Positions 9,257 through 18,104 of a stretch of DNA of 61,470 nt are shown in pieces (the stretch's first letter is position 1; each line of letters opens with the position of its first letter). Under the pieces are notes generated by a model that saw only the letters and a program-made list of their open reading frames with translations, ran no database searches and was not told the origin of the DNA. Source of the DNA: an uncultured Clostridia bacterium (GTDB lineage Bacteria > Bacillota > Clostridia > TANB77 > CAG-508); contig CANQYZ010000008.1 in NCBI GenBank assembly GCA_947628215.1, forward strand, positions 1 to 61,470, written 5' to 3'. Both the position numbers and the translations under genes were made by a program.

Positions 9257-10538
9257 TTAGTTTCTTAAAAAATATATTGTATTTAGCTGAAGTTTATTTG
9301 CAATATTTATAATATCATCTTTTGTTGTGTTTTTAATTTTTTCATAATATTCATCAATAGTAATTTTATTTGTAGATAGCTCTTCTCCATAATAAAAGAT
9401 AATAGCTGTATTTTGCTCTTCTTTTATACTATCTATTCCAGCATAAACATACCTTTTAGCATTTTCTATATCTTCATCTGTAAAATTACCATTTTTCATA
9501 TCTTCTATCTGTTTATTTATAAGTTCTACGGTCTTTTCATAATTATCAATTTCAATTCCAGCTTTTATAAAAAAGTTACTTTTTTGAACTACATATTTAG
9601 AATTAGTTGTGTATGCTAAGCTTTCTTGTTCTCTAACTATTCTAAATAGTTTAGAATTTGCTCCATCTCCTAAAATTGTATTGCATAAAAGAGCTGCAAA
9701 TCTATCATCCAATCTTATTTTTCCGAGTAAGTCGAATCCTATTACTAGCTTTCCTTGTGCAACATCCATATTTTCTTCTACTTTTTCAGGTTTATCTATT
9801 TTTTTCTTCTCTTCTTTTGTGATATCTACTAAAACATTTTTTTCATTTCTAGCTTCTAATTTTTTTATGTTATCATTTTCAAGTAAATATTTTTTTACTT
9901 TTTCGTCATCTACATTTCCGAGAAATAAATATATCTATTTTTCCATTTTCTATAATTTTTTTATATCTTTCAAATAAATTCTTTTCATTAATCTCTTTTA
10001 AATCTTCAATATATCCATTTTTATTTATTCCAAATCCATTATCATCATACATGATGTTTATAAGTTTATTATATGAATAAGTATCTTTATCATCTTTTTC
10101 ACTTTCTATTATCATTTTTCTTCTAGAAATTTCTAAATCTACATATTCTTTCTTAAATGCCTCATCTTCTATAAGTGGATTAAATGTAATGTCTAAAAGA
10201 GTATCTATACTTTTCTTTAAATTCTCTTCTTTTTCTGGTAAAAAATTATCATTAATACTTTCAACATATAGTTTTAAAACTAAATTTTTTCCAGTTTTAT
10301 CTGTTCCTGCTTCTAAAGATGCACCATACATTTCATCTAATCTACTAGAAATTTCTATCTGTTTTTTATAAGTATTTGATCCACTTTTTAAAACTTCTGG
10401 AATTAAAACATCTTTTGTAATAGTTTTTCTATCAAGTGGTATTGTGATAAATACAACTGAAAAATCAGTCTTAAATAAATCTGTTTTTATTAAATGGAAT
10501 TTAATACCTTCTTTTATTTTAATATTATTTATTTTCAA
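9257..10538 (-). CDS. M16-family peptidase-like protein, non-catalytic partner, read through a +1 shift at CGG
   Basis: Joined, the frames give about 426 residues, the size of YmfF-type M16 proteins. No HxxEH is seen, as expected of the partner subunit lacking zinc. It contains the M16 C-terminal motif YTTNSKYVVQ near the end. The first frame ends after GKIDIFIS; skipping the C of the in-frame CGG at plus 9918-9920 gives FISGNVDDEKV and continues into the second frame. A CTC GGA pair at 9723 is an ordinary codon pair and causes no break. The start is TTG at 10538 with AGGAAAAG upstream. It is followed by the catalytic M16 gene, so both members of the pair carry a break of the same type. Confidence 0.84.
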
Positions 10539-10610
10539 ATTCTTTTCCTACTTTCATATATTATACCTATATTATTGCTAAATCTTTATCCTTTATTCAT
10601 ATTATTAAAT

Positions 10611-10632
10611 ATAGACCGATATAATCGGTCTA
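10611..10632 (-). terminator. Hairpin after yqeY
   Basis: A perfect 10-bp stem (ATAGACCGAT with ATCGGTCTAT) lies 18 bases past the yqeY stop. The T-run on the minus strand is weak (ATTTAATAAT), so termination may be incomplete. Confidence 0.55.
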
Positions 10633-10649
10633 TTAAAATAAACAAAAAC

Positions 10650-11090
10650 TTAAGATAAGAACTTTTTAACTGCTTCATTTATAGTTTTTCCATCAGAAGA
10701 TGCTCCAATTTTAGCTTTTGCTTCCTTCATTACTTTTCCCATATCTTTAATATCATGAGCACCGGTTTCTTCAATAATTTCTTTTACTATATTTTCTACT
10801 TCTTCTACAGATAACTGTTTTGGAAGGTATACTTTTAAATATTCAATTTCTTGTTTTATATTATCTACTAAATCTTGTCTTCCACCTTTTTCATAATCTG
10901 CTAAAGAATCATTTCTTTTCTTACATTCCTTTGCAATTATATCTATAATTTGATTATCATCTAGTTCTATTTGTTTATCTTTTTCTACTTGTAAAATAGC
11001 TGCTCTTACCATTTGTACAGTATTTTTCTTAAGTTCATTTTTATCTTTCATAGCCTCTTTTAAATCATTCATTAATGTTTCTTTTAACAT
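10650..11090 (-). CDS. yqeY: GatB/YqeY-domain protein
   Basis: A 146-residue YqeY-family protein, full length. The opening LNDLKEAMKDKNELKKNTVQMVRAA-type helix, the KYLPKQLS-type motif (LKVYLPKQLSVEEV) and the C-terminal MGKVMKEAK-x-SSDGKTINE segment match the family closely. It shares a domain with the tail of amidotransferase subunit GatB and is thought to bind tRNA; its cellular role is not settled. It follows rpsU on the same strand, the usual order in Bacillota, so both are likely on one transcript from the promoter at 11488-11517. Confidence 0.93.
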   Translation of the reverse strand: MLKETLMNDLKEAMKDKNELKKNTVQMVRAAILQVEKDKQIELDDNQIIDIIAKECKKRNDSLADYEKGGRQDLVDNIKQEIEYLKVYLPKQLSVEEVENIVKEIIEETGAHDIKDMGKVMKEAKAKIGASSDGKTINEAVKKFLS

Positions 11091-11169
11091 ACTTTTAGCC
11101 CCCTATATCTTATTTTGCTTATAATATCACATCTTTTAATCCTTTTCAATTCATTTTATTTTAACTTTA

Positions 11170-11206
11170 AATGCAAAAAATAAAAGAAACGTTTAAACGT
11201 CTCCTC
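11170..11206 (-). terminator. Hairpin between rpsU and yqeY
   Basis: On the minus strand GAGACG, a short TTTAAA loop and CGTTTC form a stem followed by TTTTATTTTTT. It lies 13 bases after the rpsU stop and may act as an attenuator, giving more rpsU than yqeY transcript. Confidence 0.6.
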
Positions 11207-11218
11207 TATTTACATTTA

Positions 11219-11389
11219 TTAGAATTTTCTTTTTCTCGCAGCCTCTGATTTTTTCTTTCTCTTTACGCTAGGTTTTTCATAATGTTCTCTCTTTCTAACT
11301 TCTTGTAATACTCCATTTCTAGCGCATTGTCTTTTAAATCTCTTAAGTGCTTCTTCTATATTACCATTATTAACTTTAATCTCTGACAT
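11219..11389 (-). CDS. rpsU: Ribosomal protein S21
   Basis: A 56-residue protein beginning [20 protein letters not shown] and ending in a highly basic tail with [12 protein letters not shown]. This is the classic small-subunit protein S21, which lies near the anti-Shine-Dalgarno region of 16S rRNA. The ATG has GGAAGGAGGG upstream. A strong promoter lies at 11488-11517, leaving a leader of about 90 bases. yqeY follows. Confidence 0.95.
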   Translation of the reverse strand: MSEIKVNNGNIEEALKRFKRQCARNGVLQEVRKREHYEKPSVKRKKKSEAARKRKF

Positions 11390-11487
11390 CTATTTTTTCC
11401 CTCCTTCCAAAGCTCGAAACATTTTGTGGGATTTTTAATTCTCTATAGCGTAATAATCTCTAAGTATGTACCTATCCGATGGAATAT

Positions 11488-11517
11488 ATTATACATTAAG
11501 TTTACTTTACTTGTCAA
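11488..11517 (-). promoter_or_regulatory. Promoter of rpsU-yqeY
   Basis: Minus-strand consensus TTGACA, 18-base spacer, TATAAT. Confidence 0.75.
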
Positions 11518-11562
11518 TAAACCTTATGCAAAAAATTCAGTATTATTGCCATTTTTTTGATA

Positions 11563-12093
11563 TTAGCTTATAAATTTATCAATTTGAACTACTCTATTTT
11601 CTTTTAAAGATTCTTTTACATCAATAATTCTTTGATTAGATGAACCTCTAAATTTAAGTTTTAAGTCTTTCTTGTTTTCTTCAAACTTACCATCTACAAC
11701 AACATCTAAGTACTTAAGAAGCTCCCTTGTAGTATCACTATTCTTAGCCATATCCTCAACTACGTCTTTTTCAAAATCAAATCCTGTATAGCACCAAATA
11801 TTTTTATTAGGAAATTTTTCTTTTACCTTCTTTACAAGTGGAAGTAATCCTTCTTGATTTACTTTTTCTAGTGGCTCTCCTCCAAGGAGTGATAGTCCTT
11901 CAATATGGTCATGATTTAAATATCCTATTACTTCATCAATATTTTCATCAGTAAATTTATTTCCATAATTAAAGTCCCATGCACATTCATTAAAGCAACC
12001 TTTGCAGTGATGATTGCATCCACTTACAAATACAGAAACTCTAACTCCTTCTCCATTTGCAACATCTACTCTTTTAATATCTGCATAATTCAT
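11563..12093 (-). CDS. nrdG: Anaerobic ribonucleoside-triphosphate reductase activating protein
   Basis: A 176-residue radical SAM activase. The iron-sulfur motif CNHHCKGC (C-x3-C-x2-C, about residues 26-33) binds the 4Fe-4S cluster used to cleave S-adenosylmethionine, and GGEPL (about 68-72) is the SAM-binding motif. NrdG installs the glycyl radical on NrdD. It lies downstream of nrdD with a 163-base gap holding a strong hairpin, and has its own ribosome binding site. Length and motifs are typical. Confidence 0.95.
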   Translation of the reverse strand: MNYADIKRVDVANGEGVRVSVFVSGCNHHCKGCFNECAWDFNYGNKFTDENIDEVIGYLNHDHIEGLSLLGGEPLEKVNQEGLLPLVKKVKEKFPNKNIWCYTGFDFEKDVVEDMAKNSDTTRELLKYLDVVVDGKFEENKKDLKLKFRGSSNQRIIDVKESLKENRVVQIDKFIS

Positions 12094-12118
12094 AAAAAAC
12101 TTCCCTTCTTATTTTTTT

Positions 12119-12157
12119 AAATTAAATACTAGGAAATATTTTCCTAGTATTTAATTT
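12119..12157. other. Long hairpin between nrdD and nrdG
   Basis: An 18-bp perfect inverted repeat (AAATTAAATACTAGGAAA with its complement, 3-base loop). On the minus strand, the direction of transcription, it is not followed by a T-run, so it looks like an mRNA-stabilising or processing element in the nrdDG transcript rather than a terminator. Confidence 0.5.
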
Positions 12158-12256
12158 TTATTTAGCTTTCGTATCTTTTAATAACTTTTGTAGTTTAAAA
12201 ATCTTTTGTATGCTTAAGTTCTTTTGTTTTTTAAGATTTTATCCATTCTTTATATA

Positions 12257-14383
12257 TTATAAATGTAAAACTCTAGCTTTAATTTCTTTAGTTTTACCTG
12301 CATTCCAGAAGTTTTCTCCTAAATAACCACATGTACGTCTTACAACATTCATTTTTGCATGGTCTTTGTTTCCACATTGTGGGCATTCCCATTCATTATC
12401 ATCATTAATCTTTATTTCGCCATCATATCCACAAACTTGGCAGTAATCTGATTTAGTATTAAATTCAGCATATTGAATATTTTCATATATAAATTTAACA
12501 ACTTCTTCTAAAGCTTTTGGATTATTTTGCATATTTGGAACTTCAACATAAGATATAGCTCCACCTCTTGATAATGTTTGGAATTCACTTTCAAATTTTA
12601 ATTTTTCAAAAGCATCTATTTTTTCTCTAACATCAACATGATATGAATTTGTATAATATCCTTTATCTGTTACATCTTTGATAATTCCAAATTTTTCTTT
12701 ATCTATTCTTGCAAACTTATAACATAAACTTTCAGCTGGTGTTCCATATAGAGCAAATCCTATATTTGTTTCTGCTTTCCATTTCTTTACTGTTTCGTCT
12801 AAATGTTTCATTACTCTAATTGCAAAGTCATGTCCTTTTTCTGTTGTATGAGATTCTCCTGTCATAAGTTTTGTAAGTTCGTATATTCCAATATATCCAA
12901 GTGAAATACTTGAATATCCACCATATAGAAGATCATCTATAACTTGTCCTTTTTCAAGTCTTGCTATTGCTCCATATCTCCAGTGAATTGGACTTACATC
13001 TGCTTTTGTACCTTTTAAGGCATTGTGTCTACACATTAAAGCTTCTTTACATAGCTCTAATCTTTCATCAAATAATTTCCAGAATTTATTTTCATCTCCA
13101 TTTGCAATTATTCCTATTTGTGGAAGGTTAATACTTACAACACCTTGGTTAAATCTTCCTTCAAATTTATAATTTCCGTTTTCATCTTTCCATGGAGCTA
13201 AGAAACTTCTACATCCCATTGGGCTAAACACATTTCCTTCATAATTTTCTCTCATCTTCTTAGCTGAAATATAATCTGGATACATTCTCTTTGCAGAACA
13301 TTTAACTGCAAGATGTGTTAAATAATCATATTTTCCACCTTTTAAGCAATTGCACTCATCTAAAACATATACAAGCTTTGGAAATGCTGGAGTAACATAT
13401 ACTCCTTTTTCATTTTTAATACCTTGATATCTTTGCTTTAAGATTTCCTCTATAATCATTGCATTTTCTTCTATGTACTCATCTCCATCTTCAAGATGTA
13501 GAAATAGAGTAACAAAAGGAGATTGTCCATTAGTAGTCATAAGTGTATTTATTTGATATTGGATAGTTTGAACTCCTGAGCTTAATTCATATCTTAGTCT
13601 TTCATCTACTATTCCATCTATGATATCTTCTTTTAATTTGTCACCATATTCATCTACAATTGCTTTTTTAAATTTCTCTTTGCTTTTTCTTAAATATTTT
13701 CCAAGATGTTTTAAATCTACAGATTGTCCTCCATATTGATTACTTGCAACTGCAGCAATAATTTGAGTAGTAACAGTACATGCTACTTGGAAGCTCTTTG
13801 GTGTCTCAATTAATTTTCCGTTCATTACTGTTCCATTATCTAGCATATCTCCTATATTAATTAAACAACAATTAAAAATTGGTTGAACAAAATAATCTGC
13901 ATCATGGAAATGTAATATTCCTTCATCATGTGCTTTTGAAATTTTCTCTGGAAGTAATATTCTCCTTGTTAAATCTCTTGAAACTTCACCTGCTATATAA
14001 TCTCTTTGTGTAGATGCAATTACAGTATTTTTGTTAGAATTTTCTTCTGCAAGCTCTTTGTTTTCATTTCTAATAAGTTTTAATATTGATTCATCTGTTG
14101 TATTTGATTTTCTAACTAATGCTCTTGTATATCTATAAACTATATATTTTTTAGCAAGCTCATATTTCTCACATTCCATTAGCTTTTCTTCTATTATGTC
14201 TTGAATATCTTCAACGAGCATTCTCTTTTTATTTTGATTTACTATAAATTCTATTATAGAATCAATATCTTCCTTTGTTGCTCTCTCCTTTTTAGAAACT
14301 TCTAAATTTGCTTTTCCTATAGCAATTTCAATTTTAGATTTATCAAAATCTACTGCTCTTCCGTCTCTTTTAATAACTTGCAT
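12257..14383 (-). CDS. nrdD: Anaerobic ribonucleoside-triphosphate reductase
   Basis: A 708-residue class III ribonucleotide reductase, making dNTPs from NTPs without oxygen. Residues 1-90 are an ATP-cone allosteric domain (QVIKRDGRAVDFD). The central region is the ten-stranded barrel. The C-terminal zinc site is CQVC then CPQC, followed by the glycyl radical loop RRTCGYLGE with the radical Gly about residue 686. Length is typical. A consensus promoter lies at 14430-14457 and AGGAGG precedes the ATG. nrdG follows on the same strand. I saw no NrdR box in the upstream region. Confidence 0.96.
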   Translation of the reverse strand: MQVIKRDGRAVDFDKSKIEIAIGKANLEVSKKERATKEDIDSIIEFIVNQNKKRMLVEDIQDIIEEKLMECEKYELAKKYIVYRYTRALVRKSNTTDESILKLIRNENKELAEENSNKNTVIASTQRDYIAGEVSRDLTRRILLPEKISKAHDEGILHFHDADYFVQPIFNCCLINIGDMLDNGTVMNGKLIETPKSFQVACTVTTQIIAAVASNQYGGQSVDLKHLGKYLRKSKEKFKKAIVDEYGDKLKEDIIDGIVDERLRYELSSGVQTIQYQINTLMTTNGQSPFVTLFLHLEDGDEYIEENAMIIEEILKQRYQGIKNEKGVYVTPAFPKLVYVLDECNCLKGGKYDYLTHLAVKCSAKRMYPDYISAKKMRENYEGNVFSPMGCRSFLAPWKDENGNYKFEGRFNQGVVSINLPQIGIIANGDENKFWKLFDERLELCKEALMCRHNALKGTKADVSPIHWRYGAIARLEKGQVIDDLLYGGYSSISLGYIGIYELTKLMTGESHTTEKGHDFAIRVMKHLDETVKKWKAETNIGFALYGTPAESLCYKFARIDKEKFGIIKDVTDKGYYTNSYHVDVREKIDAFEKLKFESEFQTLSRGGAISYVEVPNMQNNPKALEEVVKFIYENIQYAEFNTKSDYCQVCGYDGEIKINDDNEWECPQCGNKDHAKMNVVRRTCGYLGENFWNAGKTKEIKARVLHL

Positions 14384-14429
14384 ATTTTCTTCCTCCTAAA
14401 AATCTGTAATTCTTGTTTGATTTAAAAGT

Positions 14430-14457
14430 ATTTTACCATCATAGAAAGTAATGTCAA
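14430..14457 (-). promoter_or_regulatory. Promoter of nrdD-nrdG
   Basis: Minus-strand TTGACA, 16-base spacer, TAAAAT, giving a leader of roughly 40 bases before nrdD. Confidence 0.65.
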
Positions 14458-14915
14458 CGTTTATCCTTTATGTTTACTTTTGCTTGTAAGTCTTGATATT
14501 TCTATGCTTTACGTTCTGCTACAAAACGGAGGTTTTCAATTGTTACAAAGGTCTTCTAGTTTGCTCTAAGTATATTCTATTTTTTCTGATTTATTTATTA
14601 CATTTTAATAACATTTTGGTAATTTTCAAAAAATGATTTTTTAGAAAATAAAAATTATTTTTTATTTTTCTATTGATTTTTTTGTTTGAATGTGATTTTG
14701 CTATTTTATTTTTCCTTTGTTTTTAGCTTTTTTGAAATGAAATTCAAGATAAAAATAAGATTTGAAACAAAATAAAAAATCTAAAAAATGTAAAAATGAT
14801 TTTTTAAAATTTCTAGATTTTTGATTTAAATTTGTTTTATTTTATATTTATATATTTATTATAATTTTACGAAATTAAAAAAGCAAGCACTTTTTAAAAT
14901 TCTTATTTAAACTAA
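14458..14915. other. AT-rich gap with no recognised feature
   Basis: About 460 bases between the nrdD promoter and the ftsH terminator. It is dominated by A and T runs with no open frame showing coding character, no RNA motif I recognise and no clear repeat. A short GC-richer patch around 14510-14560 holds no recognised motif. Confidence 0.5.
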
Positions 14916-14963
14916 AAAAGCTTTAAGCTATTACATTAAAATATAAAATAGCTTAAAGCTTTT
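14916..14963 (-). terminator. Terminator of ftsH
   Basis: A perfect 17-bp stem (AAAAGCTTTAAGCTATT and its complement) with a 14-base loop, followed on the minus strand by TTTTTTAGTTT. It lies 36 bases after the ftsH stop. Confidence 0.85.
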
Positions 14964-14999
14964 AATTTATTTTTAGTTTTTGCTTCTCATTTCATTTTC

Positions 15000-16811
15000 T
15001 TAGTTATTAAATATTTCGTCAAATTCTTCTCCATCAATCTTCTCTTTTTCAAGAAGTACATTTGCAACAGCTGTTAATTTATCCATTTGCATTGTTAAAA
15101 TTTGTTCTGCTGTCTTATATGCTTTATCAATGATATTTCTTACTTCTACATCTATATCTGCTGATGTAGCTTCACTATAATTTCTACCTTGTGCTATATC
15201 TCTTCCTAAGAAGATTTCTTCTTGTCCTGATCCGAATGTAATTGTTCCAAGTTTTTCACTCATACCATATTTCATAACCATATTTCTTGCAATTTCAGAA
15301 GCTCTTTCTATATCATTACTTGCACCTGTTGAAATATCTCCTAATACTAATTGTTCAGCAACTCTACCTCCAAGTAAAGATACAATTCTCTCTTCCATTT
15401 CTGTCTTAGACATAAATGATTTATCTTCAGATGGTCTATACATTGTATAACCACCAGCCATTCCTCTTGGAATAATTGATATTTGATGTACTTGGTCTTG
15501 AGTTGGTAAGAATTTACTTACTACTGCATGACCCGCTTCATGGAAAGCAACAAGTTTCTTTTCTTTATCGCTTATTACTCTTGTCTTCTTTTCTGGTCCC
15601 ATTGTTACTTTAACCATAGCATCTTCTATATCTTTCATAGTAATTTCTTTTTCATCATGTCTTGCAGCAAGTAGTGCAGCTTCATTTAGTATGTTCTCTA
15701 AATCTGCTCCTGCAAATCCAGAAGTATTTTTAGCAATTGTTCCTAAATCAACATCATCTGCTAATTTTTTCTTTCTAGCATGAACTTCTAGAATTTGTTC
15801 TCTTGCTCTTACATCTGGTGTAGAAACTACTATTTGTCTATCAAATCTTCCTGCTCTTAATAGAGCTTTATCTAATACATCTGGTCTATTTGTTGCAGCT
15901 AAAACTATAACTCCTTCGTTTTCTGCAAATCCATCCATTTCAACTAGTAATTGGTTTAATGTTTGCTCTCTTTCATCATGTCCTCCACCAAGACCAGCAC
16001 CTCTTTGACGTCCTACAGCATCTATTTCATCTATGAATATAATACAAGGAGCATTTTTCTTTGCTTGTTCAAATAAATCTCTTACTCTTGATGCACCAAC
16101 ACCAACAAACATTTCAACGAAGTCTGAACCACTTATAATAAAGAATGGTACTCCAGCTTCTCCAGCAACAGCTTTTGCAAGTAATGTTTTACCAGTTCCA
16201 GGATGTCCTACTAAAAGTACGCCTTTTGGAATTCTTGCACCCATGTCTGTATATTTCTTTGGACTTTTTAAGAATTGAACTATTTCTTGTAATTCTTCTT
16301 TTTCTTCATCAACACCTGCTACATCTGCAAAAGTAATTTTATTCTTATCTGCTGGTGTCATCATTCTAGCTTTACTCTTACCAAATGACATTGTTTTATT
16401 ACCATTTTGTGCACCTGGATTCATGAATAACATCCATGCAAAGAATATAAATATAATTAGTAATATAGTAGGTCCAAATGTTTCAAGTATTGCAACAAAC
16501 TCAGATTTTTCTGTTTGCATAAGTTCTATTTCGCCTTTTACTAATCTATCAGAAGTTCTTTCCATAAAATTATCAAGACTTGGAATTGCAACACTCTTTT
16601 CTCCTTTATTATCACCATCTTTTATATTTACAACAGCTTGTTTACCATCATCTGAAATAGTGATTTTTTCTACATTTCCATTTTCAATTTCTTCTAATAA
16701 TTTAGAATAACTTAATTGTTTATTTACTGAATTACTAATTGCAGAAAGTACAAGTAGAAATACACATAACAATATAAGCCATAATGCTATCTTTTTAATT
16801 CCACTTTTCAA
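15000..16811 (-). CDS. ftsH: ATP-dependent zinc metalloprotease FtsH
   Basis: A 603-residue membrane-anchored AAA+ protease that degrades misfolded membrane and regulatory proteins. Two membrane segments (about 8-26 and 108-128) flank a small extracytoplasmic domain. The AAA domain has Walker A GHPGTGKT (about 202-209), Walker B IIFIDEID and the second region of homology [20 protein letters not shown]. The zinc site HEAGH is near residue 423. Walker A normally reads GPPGTGKT; the His in position 2 is a variant. The start is TTG at 16811 with AAGGAGGA seven bases upstream. It has its own promoter (16884-16912) downstream of tilS, the usual clostridial order. Confidence 0.96.
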   Translation of the reverse strand: MKSGIKKIALWLILLCVFLLVLSAISNSVNKQLSYSKLLEEIENGNVEKITISDDGKQAVVNIKDGDNKGEKSVAIPSLDNFMERTSDRLVKGEIELMQTEKSEFVAILETFGPTILLIIFIFFAWMLFMNPGAQNGNKTMSFGKSKARMMTPADKNKITFADVAGVDEEKEELQEIVQFLKSPKKYTDMGARIPKGVLLVGHPGTGKTLLAKAVAGEAGVPFFIISGSDFVEMFVGVGASRVRDLFEQAKKNAPCIIFIDEIDAVGRQRGAGLGGGHDEREQTLNQLLVEMDGFAENEGVIVLAATNRPDVLDKALLRAGRFDRQIVVSTPDVRAREQILEVHARKKKLADDVDLGTIAKNTSGFAGADLENILNEAALLAARHDEKEITMKDIEDAMVKVTMGPEKKTRVISDKEKKLVAFHEAGHAVVSKFLPTQDQVHQISIIPRGMAGGYTMYRPSEDKSFMSKTEMEERIVSLLGGRVAEQLVLGDISTGASNDIERASEIARNMVMKYGMSEKLGTITFGSGQEEIFLGRDIAQGRNYSEATSADIDVEVRNIIDKAYKTAEQILTMQMDKLTAVANVLLEKEKIDGEEFDEIFNN

Positions 16812-16883
16812 AATAAAGTCCTCCTTAATATATATATTCTAAATTTTTTATTTTATAACCTTTAAGTTTTGTATCTAGTCTAA

Positions 16884-16912
16884 AATATAGCATATTGATA
16901 TGCTTTATGCAA
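16884..16912 (-). promoter_or_regulatory. Promoter of ftsH
   Basis: Minus-strand TTGCAT, 17-base spacer, TATATT, about 70 bases upstream of the TTG start. Confidence 0.6.
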
Positions 16913-16963
16913 TAGCTTTTTCTAAATGAAATAAGCTTGTAATATACTGTTTTGTAGTATACT

Positions 16964-16989
16964 ACGGAATTAGGATTTCCGTTTTTTTT
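16964..16989 (+). terminator. Orphan plus-strand intrinsic terminator
   Basis: Stem ACGGAA/TTCCGT with a 7-base loop, followed on the plus strand by eight T. Both neighbouring genes (ftsH, tilS) run on the minus strand and no T-run exists in that direction, so this would end a plus-strand transcript. None is annotated. Confidence 0.45.
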
Positions 16990-17101
16990 ACGTTTTTGTA
17001 TCTATAATAAAATACAAAAAAATATTATTAAGATATAATTCTTAACAATATTTCATCTTTTACTATATTATACGGTTTATTTTCTTGTTTTCACTACGGA
17101 T

Positions 17102-18091
17102 TTAGGCTAAATTTTGCTTTTCAAAATAAATCTGCTTATTTTTCATACAAACTTTTAAATTCTTATTTGGCATTAAATATTTATTTCCAATATTATTTTC
17201 AAAAAGTTTTAATAAATCTTCTACATGTATTTTTTCTATTCCCTTCGTGCTTCCCATAAGATCATTTATACATAAAAATATAATTTTCTTTTTTATGACT
17301 AAATCTAGTTTATTAAATTCTTTTAAATTTAATTCAATATATTTATTATTTTTCTCTATTAATACTTTTTTATATTCATCTTTTGCAATTTTTTTTATAA
17401 AATCTTCTTCTTCCTTTACAATACTAGATAATCTATCTACAGTATTTATAAAATTTGGATTAAATTCTTTTTCAATATAAGGAATAATTACATTTCTAAT
17501 CTTATTTCTATTATAAATGTTTTCTTTATTAGTCTCGTCTATTCTAGGGCAAAGATTATTTTCCTCGCAGTATTTTTCAATAGTCTTTCTTTCTGATTTT
17601 ATAAGAGGCCTAATATATTTTCCATTTTTAGCTTCTATACCAATTAATCCAGAAGTTCCAGCTCCTCTTATCATATTTAATAAAATAGTTTCTGCATTAT
17701 CGTTTTTATTATGTGCAATTGCAATTTTATTTGAAATAGTTTTTTCTAATATTTCATCAAAGAATTCGTATCTTACTTTTCTTCCGGCCTCTTCTGTTCC
17801 AATTTTTTCTTCTTTTGAAATTTTATGAATATCAGCTCTTTTTACAAAACATTCTATATTATTTTCTTTGCAATAGTTTTTTACAAATTCTTCATCTATG
17901 TTTGCATTTTCTCTTAAAAGATGATTTACATGGCAAACATATAAGGTTAAATTATATGTTTTTCTAATCTTTACTAAAATATTTAGTAAAGATATAGAAT
18001 CTGGTCCTCCTGATACTGCAACTACTATCTTGTCGTTTTGCTCTATTAAATTAAATTCTTTTATAGTATTTAATACTTCTTCCTCTAACAT
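17102..18091 (-). CDS. tilS: tRNA(Ile)-lysidine synthase
   Basis: A 329-residue N-type ATP pyrophosphatase that converts C34 of the tRNA-Ile CAU anticodon to lysidine. The PP-loop motif SGGPDS is at about residues 29-34, followed by CHVNHLLRENA and the HNKNDNAETILLNMIRGAG block typical of TilS. It is shorter than the 430-470 residue forms because the C-terminal TilS_C domain is reduced or missing; short TilS proteins exist in other bacteria. It follows dnaB by 13 bases and so is part of the gdpP-rplI-dnaB-tilS run. Confidence 0.94.
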   Translation of the reverse strand: MLEEEVLNTIKEFNLIEQNDKIVVAVSGGPDSISLLNILVKIRKTYNLTLYVCHVNHLLRENANIDEEFVKNYCKENNIECFVKRADIHKISKEEKIGTEEAGRKVRYEFFDEILEKTISNKIAIAHNKNDNAETILLNMIRGAGTSGLIGIEAKNGKYIRPLIKSERKTIEKYCEENNLCPRIDETNKENIYNRNKIRNVIIPYIEKEFNPNFINTVDRLSSIVKEEEDFIKKIAKDEYKKVLIEKNNKYIELNLKEFNKLDLVIKKKIIFLCINDLMGSTKGIEKIHVEDLLKLFENNIGNKYLMPNKNLKVCMKNKQIYFEKQNLA

Positions 18092-18104
18092 AAATATCCT
18101 TATT

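Noticed and set aside
9723..9725. CGG trinucleotide in the M16 partner gene as another shift site
   Set aside because: It is out of frame (CTC GGA) and the protein runs on normally. The same holds for the other NNC GGN and NCG GNN pairs in native genes, which serve as internal controls.
7946..10538. Four separate short peptidase fragments
   Set aside because: Their sequences abut and complement each other as two full-length M16 proteins once the C of each in-frame CGG is skipped, so I annotate two genes.
14458..14915. Riboswitch or NrdR regulation upstream of nrdD
   Set aside because: No NrdR-box pair and no conserved riboswitch core could be recognised; the region is low-complexity AT-rich sequence.
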